Source: Micropterus salmoides (lineage: Eukaryota > Chordata > Actinopteri > Centrarchiformes > Centrarchidae). From it: DNA of 64,000 bases. The translations under genes were made by a program, and so were the position numbers. The notes under the pieces were generated by a model. It was not told the DNA's origin and ran no database searches. It saw nothing but the letters and a program-made list of their open reading frames with translations. Shown here in pieces: positions 23,267 through 32,992 of the stretch (position 1 is the stretch's first letter; the number at the start of each line of letters is the position of its first letter). The stretch is taken from contig NW_024040707.1 in NCBI RefSeq assembly GCF_014851395.1, positions 3,780,349-3,844,348 on the forward strand, given 5' to 3'.

Positions 23267-23817
23267 GAAGTGTTGCCAGATCCTGCTGATGATTTCCAGC
23301 CCAAAAACTGTTCAAAAACCGCCAAAACTCACACAAAACCGCCCAAAATATGTTATCAGTATTTATTTCAGTATTTTATCTTCCGCGTTTCCCTACCTAC
23401 GTTACATTACATTTACATAGCCTACATACTAGAAATACACACCGGCAGCCGTAACATACATAAATAAACCGTTTTAGGTGCATTAGCGCCACCTGCTGGA
23501 CTGGAGTGTTGCCCTCCTTATAGTTAATGACACCATCAAAACCTTACGGTGAAATGACTATATCCTACACACACTCGTTTGTACCTGTCTAGTACCGTGA
23601 GCAACGTGACTTTGAAGTGGGCGTTGCTCAGATAATGATGATTGATTGGATGGAGTACATGCACTTTTGAGTTTTGTTTCAAATTACCTATAAAATGCTA
23701 CTTTTAAAAACCGCCAAATTGATCCCAAACCAGCCAAATTTTGTCCACCCACCCAAACAAATCTTGACCCGCATAATCAAATTCAAAAGCGGGAACCCGC
23801 CCAATCTGGCAAGACTG
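23267..23817. mobile_element. hAT-like MITE, 551 bp
   Basis: The ends GAAGTGTTGCCAGAT and (reverse complement of the right end) CAGTCTTGCCAGAT form inverted repeats. They are flanked by GTGACGG at 23260-23266 and 23818-23824, consistent with a 7-8-bp TSD. The interior repeats ACCGCCCAAA-type words common in fish MITEs. No coding capacity. Confidence 0.6.
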
Positions 23818-23824
23818 GTGACGG

Positions 23825-24905
23825 TTTGGGCGGTAAGGTGGGCTCCCTAACTATGATCAGCTATGCTGTCAACTTGAATGTGGAAACAGTTTCCAGAGAC
23901 TGGATCACCTATTTACCATCCACTGATAACATTTTCTGCTTTGCCTGTACGTTACTAACAACCACGAAAAATTTTTGTTGTTGCTTTTTCTGACTGGAAA
24001 CACCTCGATCATGTGAGAAAAGCACAGAACACTGTAAACACATGCTAGCCTTGCTTCGGCTCGGGACAGTGTGAACTAGTTACACAGCTGGAGGCAGAGA
24101 AGCGGTACTGGCGGGAGGTGCTCAAGCAGTGTGTGGCTGTCATTACGTTTTTTAAGTGAAAGAGGGTGGCCTTTCCGTGGCGACGATGATTTGATATTGT
24201 TGCTGCTGGTCCAGGAAAGCATTGTTTTACAATCATGTGGTGTAAATCCTGTATGATGGGGGATTTGTGCAGATGTTGATCAGTTTAAATGCTGAAGCAC
24301 TGATTTTGGGGGCCGATGCCAATATTAAACTGAAAAAGAACCGACTTATAAGCTGATATTTTGATTTTGAAAATGATTTGGATAGAAGTCCCCTTTCCTG
24401 TTTAAACTACTAACACCTACTTAGAACAGGCCGAAACTGAAAGCTGTTATGGATGTGGACTAGAAATGGAAAGGCTCTAAAACATACCATCTATGATATT
24501 CTTCAGACTCCAGGAGTAGATAAAAGTTTGTTGATAGGTCTATGTAGAGCACTGCTTTTAAGTTTTAACCAAGACACTGCGAACCAGTCCTTTGCTTCCT
24601 GGAAAAGTCTCAGACATCATGAATCAGAATCATGACAAGGTCTTTTTTGTATGATTGGAAGATATTCTCTGACCCATCTCTTCCGTTTCGTAGGATTAAA
24701 TTAATGCCGTAACGTCATAAATAAACACTTTTTTTTGTGTGTGACTTTATAATTTACTCCGCTTGGTCTGACTGATGTCATACGGCAGTACAGGTAACAT
24801 CAGTGTTCGCCTGAGAATGGGAAAGTGTCAGAAAGTGGCGGTTGAGGCCGAGGACACTATGGCGAGCAGTCCCACTGCAGCTTTCTGGTCAGTGTGTATG
24901 TAAAT
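23825..24905. other. non-coding, nothing recognised
   Basis: Mixed AT-rich sequence with only short chance frames. The Ile/Asp-poor frames near 24045-24236 (minus) and 24453-24635 (plus) show no domain or splice logic. Confidence 0.4.
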
Positions 24906-24909
24906 GCTT

Positions 24910-25140
24910 CGTATTTGTATAGCGTCTTTCTAGTCTTTTCACCACTCAAAGCACTTTTACACTACACTACATTCACTCACATTTATACACTGAGCCTAAG
25001 TGCTCAAACAGAAACTAACATTCACACACGACTTTTCCACCAGTGTGCAATTCAGGGTTCAGCATCTTGCCTAAGGACATTTCGACATGCAGCCTGGAAA
25101 GGGCAACCCGCTCTACCTCCTGAGCCACAGCCGCCCCGGG
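24910..25140 (-). repeat. tRNA-headed SINE-like teleost repeat
   Basis: The plus strand shows CACTCAAAGCACTTTTACAC, then ATCTTGCCTAAGGACATTTC, then CGCTCTACCTCCTGAGCCAC. Read on the minus strand, the last part is a tRNA-like box A (GTGGCTCAGGAGGTAGAGCG). It is a widespread fish repeat, oriented minus. Confidence 0.65.
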
Positions 25141-25327
25141 TATGAGGACCATGTCGGTGTGTTGGGGTTGCGCCGCCGTTGTAGTGTAACTTTACGTGAA
25201 TGGAAACATCCGACAAGCTAACGCACATGAGACTACAACACCCAGATGCGCTGATCACCGGGACGAGGAAAAAACAAACCGGAACCCAACTCCTTATCCC
25301 CGCTGCTGTCAAGCCAATTAACACTTG

Positions 25328-25650
25328 TGGTGGGAAAAAGCGTGTTTAAATAAACAGCTCAAGTAAACAACTGTGAATTTTATTCAAGTCTTCTGCAGAA
25401 GGAACTCACAGGGACACATACACATCAGAGAGTATCATCCGAGTGAGCTCCAGTGTAACAGCTCATGCAGCTTTTATCTTAGTCTCAGGGTGGGAGTACT
25501 ATCTCATCGAAGGAACATGGTGTCTTTCAGTGTTCCCTAGGGGATCTATAGAAAGACACCATGTCCAAGGTACATGTGGTGAGCCACTTAAAGTCCTGAC
25601 CCCTCTGAACATATGTTAAAGCATCACACACATTTACCTAGTGGAGGCCC
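25328..25650 (-). mobile_element. candidate LTR (minus strand)
   Basis: Read on the minus strand the segment has a TATA-like AGATAAAAGCTGC, a polyadenylation signal in CTTGAATAAAATTCAC and a terminus CCCACCACA, the order expected of an LTR. It lies on the 3' side of the minus-strand BEL/Pao relic at 26423-28090. I could not find a partner LTR or fix its 5' edge, so it may be a separate solo LTR. Confidence 0.35.
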
Positions 25651-26169
25651 CTAGTGAGATTAGTTACATGGCAGTGTTTTAAAGATGGTTCTCACGAAAT
25701 TCCCATTACCCACTATATTTCAAACAGCTTTAAGATGCAAAAACCGAACAGGATCAGTGAAGAAATTGGCATATTACATTACATTACCTAATCTAGCCAG
25801 GGTGTAACTAATTATAACAACTCATACTGCACAGTGTGTTTGTATTTTTGATTGAGTTCTTAGTGCACAAATGTTGGATTAATTTCATTGGTGTAATTTA
25901 GCTCAAAAAACAAGCTACTGAATGCTGCATTATATTCTGTTTGAATTGTCATCTGAATCACTTCATATAAATAAAGACAATTCTACCATAAATTGGTGCA
26001 GAAAATGTCTCTAGAACGCAGGAAATTAAGTGTTTAGTGCTCAAAATTTTCTAGGGGAGAACCTCCAGACCCCCTCTTTATATATTTCAGCATTGAATAT
26101 TTGATCAAAATAGTGTTAAAATATTTTCTTGTCTTGTGAACCCAATTTTGTAAATTGTGCATGTGAGCT

Positions 26170-26350
26170 ACATTTATTAATTTAGCTGACGCTTTTATCC
26201 AAAGTGACTTACAATTGCTATACATGTCAGAGGTGACACGCCTCTGGAGCAACTAGGGGTTAAGTGTCTTGCTCAAGGACACAATAGAAGATGTCTCACA
26301 ATGGGAATGGAACCCATGTCTCCCACACCAAAGGTAAGCATCTTATCTAC
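26170..26350 (+). repeat. dispersed teleost repeat
   Basis: GCTGACGCTTTTATCCAAAG, then GTGACTTACAATTGC, AACTAGGGGTTAAGTG, TTGCTCAAGGACAC and ACCCATGTCTCCCACACC. The same family is at 3806, 32575, 35665 (minus) and 57075 (minus). Confidence 0.7.
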
Positions 26351-26422
26351 ACGCCAAGACTTGTGTGTCCAAGCTCCTAGCTACACGGCTGGTTAGGCAA
26401 GTAAAAGTGACACCCCACCTTT

Positions 26423-26728
26423 TCACATTGGTTCGACCGAGTCTGGTATTATGCGGTCTTGAGGGAGATCTGCCATCTTCTGTTCTCCTACTTTGAACTG
26501 CATTCTTCTACAGAAAACACAGTTTCTGATTATTTTACGGGCCAAAGAGTTTGCAGAGGATATCCAGTATTTTTGTCCCAGTTTAGATAACATGTGATTT
26601 CTACCAGAATGGCCAATTTGGATGTGTATGTGTTTTAGAGTGATCTCAGATATGTGGGATTTCTTGGGCAAGATTATGGGATACTTAATGCTTACTTGCA
26701 TGGCTGATCTGTTGATTCTTCCTCCCAT
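26423..26728 (-). pseudogene. BEL/Pao integrase zinc-binding fragment
   Basis: 101 codons with the H-x-x-GH...C-x2-C arrangement (HIQIGHSG, NCVFCRR) and the family-typical GEQKMADLPQDR that precedes the DDE core. The catalytic core is absent. Confidence 0.7.
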
Positions 26729-26880
26729 TCTCAGGATACCTTTTTCTTTTGTTTTTATTAGGCTTTATTGTCCACCTTAGTGGAAATTTGTCTTTGACTT
26801 CTCTGAACAGATATACAACAGTGACACCACAGTTAAAATTAAATAAATAAATACACACAGTTAAGAGTACGACACCACCG

Positions 26881-27216
26881 TCAACATACAACAACAGAAA
26901 ATGGAAAACAGCGCGGGCGATGGAAATAAAGTAGGTTACGACCTACAATAAACACATTTAAAAATGCTTTCAGTTTAAATTTAGTGCCTGTATGGCGTGG
27001 GGAATAAAAGATAAAAGAGAAGTTTCGATACGATCCGCTGAGATAAAAAGCAAAGGCATACAGGGCATTTTCAACATCAGATTTAACGTTGTTCCAATTA
27101 AAAACTTTGTCTATGTACGCATTTGAAATTTTTATCTCATCTTCAAAGTGAACTTTCAGAAGCCTCTGTGCCTCAGCATAACCTCTGTCTGGTTTCATGT
27201 GGAAGCAGCTTCTCAA
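26881..27216 (-). pseudogene. BEL/Pao gag C-terminal fragment
   Basis: Begins RSCFHMKPDRGYAEAQRLLK and continues KISNAYIDKVFNWNNVKSD, the conserved gag block of Pao elements. It then runs into sequence without family resemblance. Confidence 0.6.
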
Positions 27217-28099
27217 TAGCCCAATGGGTTGGCCACTAGTGTACTGTTCAAGTTAATAAAGTTTGTCTTATCACTATAAGTTTATTTTCAATACCATGCT
27301 TAAATGCAAAAATAAATGTTTGGAAACTTAAGGGGTCCCCATCAAACATGGGATTTGTCTAGAGTGAGGATTGTTTATGCTGTAACATTAGTAGATCTGC
27401 AGTGTCACCTTGCCTCTGGATTACATTGAATAATTTAGTACTGTGATTACTTGAGCTGGATTCTTCAGAAGAGTCACTGTCCTGCTGATTTTGTGTTAGC
27501 TGCTGCTGATTTTGATCTAGCTCAGAGGCATTCTTCATCTTCATCTTTCCAGTTTTGCTTGTAGTCCGTTCTTTTCCACTTCAACTCCATGTTTCTCCTT
27601 TAATGCAGACGTGTGCCGGGAGAGCAGCCCTCTCTGAGGCTAATTTAAGATGAGCTGAGGATATTGGTGAAGATGTGGTTGATTGTTTAGACTGTTTTGA
27701 ACATTTGGATTTGTTGGATTGTTTAGACACATTGGAAATACTGACATGAGGCTCAACAAGCATTTGAGGATCGTGAGAAGACGTTTTTCATGAATCCGCT
27801 TCCTTGAATCATTTTTCAAATGTCTCCATTTTAGGCTCATACCAGTCCACTCTCTCATTTTCCTTAATTCCATCAGGCAAAAGCATTTGAACAGCAGCAT
27901 TAGTGTCCTTAAATTCGTTTAGCATCCCTTTTAATTGTTCCACCCCATTAAACACCTTTTCGGTATTTCCACCGTCTCCAAGTAGTGATTTGAGCTCATT
28001 AGTTATGTGTGTGCACGCACCCAGTCTCCCCCTGTGACCTCTGAGAGTTTTTAGCTCCTTTTCCTCTGTGTTACTGTTCTTAGACGTCATGGTTCTTTG

Positions 28100-29300
28100 A
28101 TCCGATCACAGTTTATCAAAGTCTTTTGTTTCCATCAGCATTTTAATTCAGATGTTGATTTTTAACGTTTCACTCGGCTCCATCTTTCCATTTAGAAACA
28201 TTCCGACATTTTATCCCGTTCTTTTCATTGTTCATCTTTTAAAGTTTGTTTATAGTTCCTCAACTTTCTTCCATGAAGTAATTTACTCACGGGCTTGAGT
28301 CGGTTACCTTGTTCACAGGGCATCTGTAGACTGGGGAATCAGCTGATTATGCTCCGTCCAGTGCGTCCTTCTTTCATTGTCACAGCTCCAAAAACGTCCA
28401 AACAGCGGTTCTTCCAGCAGCTCCGAAGTCTTTGACTTTGTCTTGTCCATTTTCAATTTAAAACCGCTGTGCCAGGTTACAGGGCTCTACGTCTGACTCT
28501 CACGTTTAAGTGATCAAAATATAAGAGTCGCTCATTTCCTTTGATTACAAAATTTAAAACAACAAAAATACTGTCAAACTAAATATGAGGTCATGACTTT
28601 AGTTTCTGCCCGTAGGTTCAGACCCAAAAGACCTCTTTAGACACACCTCTTCCTCTTTCCACAGCTGACTGAAACCTAAGTTAATCAGATCAGCTAAATA
28701 CATGAGCAATCAATAAATCCAAAAGACTATTCTCAAAATAAATCATCTAAATTATAAAATAATTAAATATAAGAAATTGGCTTGATTTGCTAAAATCACT
28801 GAATTGACCCTGGGACAGACGTCCATATGGGAAAGGCCTTTAATTTCTTTTGCATTTCAAACAGTATGAATATTACTGGTATAGAAAATATTATATCAAA
28901 TTAGTTTGATCTAGCTCTGACAGATGGCTTATGCACTTTTATTTTGTAGGAAGCAATGTAATGAAAACAAACCAAACAACACAGTGCAGGATGAGAGAAG
29001 TGTGGCAGAAGTTAGCAGACAGAGAGCAACGGACTTATTTTTTATGAAAAGCTGTTTTGATTCTTTTTATCGGTAATAAAAGAAGGGACACATTCGACTT
29101 AATGAGCGCTTCAAAGGTAATGGGAGTCTGCATTGTTTTCTCTTGTACCATGCTGGCTACACGGGTAAGAGTGGTTTTAAACATCCAAAGAACCAGAACT
29201 GTAAAAACCAAATCAGGGGTCTAGTGGAGACCTGCGTTTATTTATCAAAAATGTTTATCCACATGAGGCCAGTAAACGGGACAGACGGCTATTTGGGACT
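28100..29300. other. non-coding; partial 5' flank of a CLM-like gene
   Basis: No exon seen. About 28790-28960 is homologous to 5030-5215 in the 5' flank of gene A (shared GGCCTTTAATTTCTTTTGCA and a GACAG-TGGCTTATG-CTTTTATTT arrangement). ATTGAAGTTTTACGGTAA near 29310 matches 5262. So this is the family's 5' flank, interrupted. Confidence 0.5.
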
Positions 29301-29412
29301 CGGCTGTTAATTGAAGTTTTACGGTAAATGTGAAGCAGCAAATGTTGTGATCAGACTGCAGCATCTTACAGGAAGTTCAGACAGTAACTATTGTTGTTCA
29401 TCTTTTCAACAG

Positions 29413-29706
29413 CTCTGCAGGATGGAAACACTGGTCTCACCAATGACCAGATCACATCTGTCCATACAGGAACTGAAGGAGGACATATCAGAGTTACATG
29501 CCCCTTTTCTTCATATGGAAGCTCGATGTTCTTCTGCAAAGAACGTAAACCAGAGGACATCCTCACTGAAACAACTCGTGTCAGAGATCAGAGAGGCAGA
29601 TACTTCATCAGATATGAAAGAGCAGGAAATGTTTCTGTGAGCATCACACAGCTGACCAGGTCTTTGTCATCAGCCCTCGAGAGCATCAAAATCGTTGTTG
29701 TGGATG
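29413..29706 (+). pseudogene. pseudogene D: V1-type exon, degenerate
   Basis: The acceptor CATCTTTTCAACAG is intact, and the first 75 codons follow gene A/B V1 (GNTGLTNDQI, VTCPFSSYGSSMFFCK, RGRYFI, VSITQLTRS). The SDSG-YRCG stretch is then deleted, so the second canonical cysteine is missing, and the extra cysteine of FFC-x3-C is lost too (FFCKERK). The donor is GTGTTT instead of GTGAGT. Upstream it joins directly to 5'-flank sequence without a leader, and downstream to 3'-flank sequence (29920-30160) without V2, TM or tail. It is a deletion-derived relic. Confidence 0.8.
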
Positions 29707-31785
29707 GTGTTTCTTCAGACAAGAAATATTTTAAAGTAAGCTGCTGGCACATTTTGTTCTTTAATTTTTTGTCACTGCGAACTCAGATAAATACTCATTA
29801 AAGAGTCAAAAGTACTAATAAACTGTGACACACACACAGTTGACACACACAGTATGGTTTCTTGCTGTTTATGATGAATTAAATGGCTTACACAGTGCCA
29901 AAGTTGTAATGTTCATAATGTAATTGAATTATTTACCATGTCATGTCAAATTATCATATGTTCTAATAATGCAATATACAAAGTAGGTACACGGATGCTG
30001 GGCAGCTAGCTTATCTTGAGTAAGTCATTGTGTTAAATCTTATATTATTAGTACACTGATGTGGATTCTAAACAAAATAAAGAATGAAAAATGTAAAAAG
30101 CTGTTTTTGTCGTCCTGCCATGAATCATGCTGTCTGCAGATAACTGAAAAACACAGACATCACCAAAACAACACTGATGGCCTAGGCTATAAGAAGATCC
30201 TGAAACTGAGCTGCTGCACGGTGGCGGTTCTACAGGACAGGTTCCACTCAGAACAGGCCTCGCCATGGTCGACCAAAGAAGTTGAGTGCACGTGCTCAGC
30301 ATCTCTTACGTAATCTTAAATGTATGTACAAATGAAAATACGTTTTAAATGCATCACTCCAAATGCAGAATACATTAAATCAAGTCATTTAAACACTCAT
30401 CCTGCTCTCATTTCTTTCTGACGTTAAAAAGGAGAGAAAAGGCCTTCCTCCTGCTCCTTTAACCACAGATAAGGCTGCTTGTCTCTTCACAACTGTCACA
30501 TTAGCAAATATGCCTTCTTTGCAGTTCAAAACAATAATTTTGACATCATCAGGGGATACGTATAGAGAATGTTATCTCAAAATACAAGTTTTAAAAATTA
30601 TTACAGAATATTATAAACTCAGAATAATATAAATTTAAAGCTGAAAACTCCTCTTATCTTCACACCTCTTTTCACGCTTCCCTTCGTGTGAGCTACACGC
30701 ACGCGTCCTCAGACGCCTTTTTTATTTATCTTAAGGGTTGAGTTGCCAGCAAGAGCGAACTTTCGCTTCCTCTTTACTGGGAATCAACATATATAATCTG
30801 AAATATGATCATGTACAACAGTAGGTCTCTGGAGGTTGAGCAAATGTCAGGGCAGAAGAGACTGCAGAGACACACTAAAACATAAAACTGTATTTAAAAA
30901 AAAAACGTCTTCCTCACTTCATCTCTGTACTCTTGCAATCCGAGCTAAGCAGTCAACAATTAATTAGTAAAGTTGAATTTAACATATTTGTCCAACAAAA
31001 TATACTTGTGATTAAGATAATATTTATTAGTAGTTCTCACAGTATATTATATATAATGTACCACAATACAATTTATAAGTATTAGTAGGTTTAAATGCAT
31101 ATGTATCTATATGCTTGACTGTCCTTGATTGTGTATTTTCATATACATGTTACAGGTTATTTGCTGATTACTTGACTCTCTTTAATGCTGCAATATTTCA
31201 GTTATCTTTATTGTGAACTAGATGTACTTTAACTTCCTTATCATTAAGTTAAACCTAAAGAGTTGAAATAAATAAATAAAAATGTAGGTGCTACATCAAT
31301 GTCTTTATTAATCTATAATGAATAAATAAAGCTGCAACCAAAGCTTATTTCCATTTTAAATTAAACTGTTCATCTGACTAATAGATCATTGTTTTGTTAT
31401 TAAACGTCAGGACAAAGTAAATATTAGGTAGGACGTAAATAAAGTCACTGAGAGGTGGAGGTTTCAGTTGTTTTAAAGCATAAATTTTACGTATATAATT
31501 AGTCTTGACTGCAACTTTTCCTGTCATGTGTTTCTTCATTTACATATAACCCTGTTATTCTAAAATAAAGAGTTTTTATTTAATTTTGTTTTGTTATTTA
31601 AAGTAAATAAGATACCTTTATTCAGTTAATGGAAAAAGTACAAAAACATTTTTGTGTGGGACAGAAAGCCTACATTCGATGCTGCTGGAGGATATTTTGG
31701 TTTTGAGGTTTGAAAAAATAGAGAAGTTTGGGTATTGAGTGTGTGTTAACCAACACTTGAGATAAAAGCTAGGACAAGTAAGTCT
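29707..31785. other. 3' flank of pseudogene D, then AT-rich non-coding
   Basis: About 29920-30160 matches 4600-4880, the 3' flank of the relic at 4086 (shared TTTACCATGT, GATGTGGATT, AAAATAAAGAATG, CAGATAACTGAAAAA). Beyond 30300 there is nothing recognisable. Confidence 0.45.
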
Positions 31786-31889
31786 CTTACTTACAGAAGC
31801 CCTAAGCGGCCATAGATTCAAATCTTTTTTTTTTTTTTACTCCGTTTTCCCGTGATAACGGGATAATTTTCTCATGATCTCGTGTTCAG

Positions 31890-31960
31890 TGAGACTGATT
31901 AGCTTAGTCAGCAGAGTATAAGATTCTTGGTCTTGACATTGTGCGTTCAATTCTCATAGA
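31890..31960 (+). repeat. tRNA-like module inside the foldback element
   Basis: GATTAGCTTAGTCAGCAGAG resembles a box A/D-arm and GTGCGTTCAATTCTC a box B/T-arm, spaced as in a tRNA. Stems are poor, so it is a tRNA-derived relic, not a gene. Confidence 0.4.
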
Positions 31961-32284
31961 AGGCAAACTTTTTCATAATCCTCTTCAACAAAGTTCTTAT
32001 GAAGATAAGTGATTCACATGCTCACAATTAATCACGTGCTGGATCGTGCGCATCCTGGCTATCCACATTCATCAACATATGGACATGGATCATTCCCAGG
32101 CAGAGGCAATTCATCTGCTTCTCATTCATGGGGATCCATTTAACTACACATTTCCTGGCAGCTATTTCAGAAACTTTGAAATACCCATCTGAAAATGTGT
32201 GATTGGATTCCCCTGAATCTCTTCATAACAACTTTGTTGAAGAGAATGTTAAAAAAAACACACACACAAAAAAAGAATAAGAGA

Positions 32285-32352
32285 AAATGCAAAGAGCTGG
32301 AGTCAAACCTGCAATCCAGCTCACTTCCAACTGAGCTAACCAGTGACTGCCA
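32285..32352 (-). repeat. second tRNA-like module, inverted
   Basis: On the minus strand TGGTTAGCTCAGTTGGAAGT (box A) is followed by GCAGGTTTGACTCCAGC (box B). The spacing is short for a tRNA gene. It faces the module at 31890-31960. Confidence 0.45.
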
Positions 32353-32574
32353 AGGACCATGAAATTATCGTAAAGAAATGCACCTGCTGTGTTCAGTTAT
32401 GGTTCATTATCTTGAGATCATGAGAAAACAACAGTCGTTATCTCGAGGTCATGAGATAATTATCTTGTTATCACGGGAAAACGGAGTAAGAAAAAGATTT
32501 GAATCGATGGCCACTTAGGGCTTACGTACTTACTGATCCGACCATTTGTATTTAAATTTGAACAGGACATGGGT

Positions 32575-32720
32575 TAACATTTATTGAGCTGACGCTTTTA
32601 TCCAAAGAGACTTACAACTGCTATACTGAGGGACACCTTGGTGGATATATTAAAGAGGGAAATTGAACCCGGGTCTCTCACACCAAAGGTATGTGTATTA
32701 TACCCTGCGCTATCACTACC
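32575..32720 (+). repeat. dispersed teleost repeat, short copy
   Basis: GAGCTGACGCTTTTATCCAA, AGAGACTTACAACTGC and ACCCGGGTCTCTCACACC. Same family as 26170-26350. Confidence 0.65.
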
Positions 32721-32952
32721 CCCACTTGCTTAGTTTTTTAAGTGTATGATTTAATAATATATTCAGTCAGCATATTGTGGATGAAACTAAAGATAGCAAA
32801 CCAACAGATACAGAAAGAGAGATAGAGGAAGGAAATGTTAAGTTAAACCACATTCATCTTCCTGACTGATCAGACAGAGTGGGAAGGAGTGAAGTGATAG
32901 AGGCAGTTCTCCTGCAGTTGAATGATTTGTCTCCATCAGTATCTAATTCAGA

Positions 32953-32992
32953 ATGAATATCCACTGTGTTCTGTTCTTCTGCTTCTTCTCAG
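32953..32992 (+). CDS. gene E exon 1, signal peptide
   Basis: MNIHCVLFFCFFS followed by a phase-1 donor (TCAG|GTGAGG); 40 nt, the family's standard leader-exon length. Confidence 0.65.

Larger units (their letters stand above)
26423..28090 (-). mobile_element. BEL/Pao LTR retrotransposon, internally deleted
   Basis: The minus strand reads first as Pao-type gag pieces in shifting frames. These are an N-terminal part (28090-27809), a Ser/Gln-rich middle with ASERAALPA (about 27640), DGDP near 27350, and MKPDRGYAEAQRLLKVHF with AYIDKVFNW (27216-27100). The next recognisable piece, 26728-26423, is the integrase zinc-binding region, with HIQIGHSGRN, NCVFCRR and EQKMADLPQDR. Protease, reverse transcriptase and RNase H are missing between them. 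About 26735-26890 is unrelated to the element's coding sequence. Frameshifts and deletion make it inactive. Confidence 0.75.
31792..32528. mobile_element. 737-bp foldback element with long inverted ends
   Basis: The left end (31792 on: AAGCCCTAAGCGGCCAT, GATTCAAATCTTTTT, ACTCCGTTTTCCCGTGATAA) is repeated inverted at the right end (to 32528) for about 90 bp. Direct repeats CTTACT flank it (31786-31791, 32529-32534). The interior has two tRNA-like modules in opposite orientation. No protein is encoded. Confidence 0.7.

Noticed and set aside
31890..32352. Possible functional tRNA genes
   Set aside because: Boxes A and B are degenerate, acceptor stems do not pair, and both sit in a repeat element.
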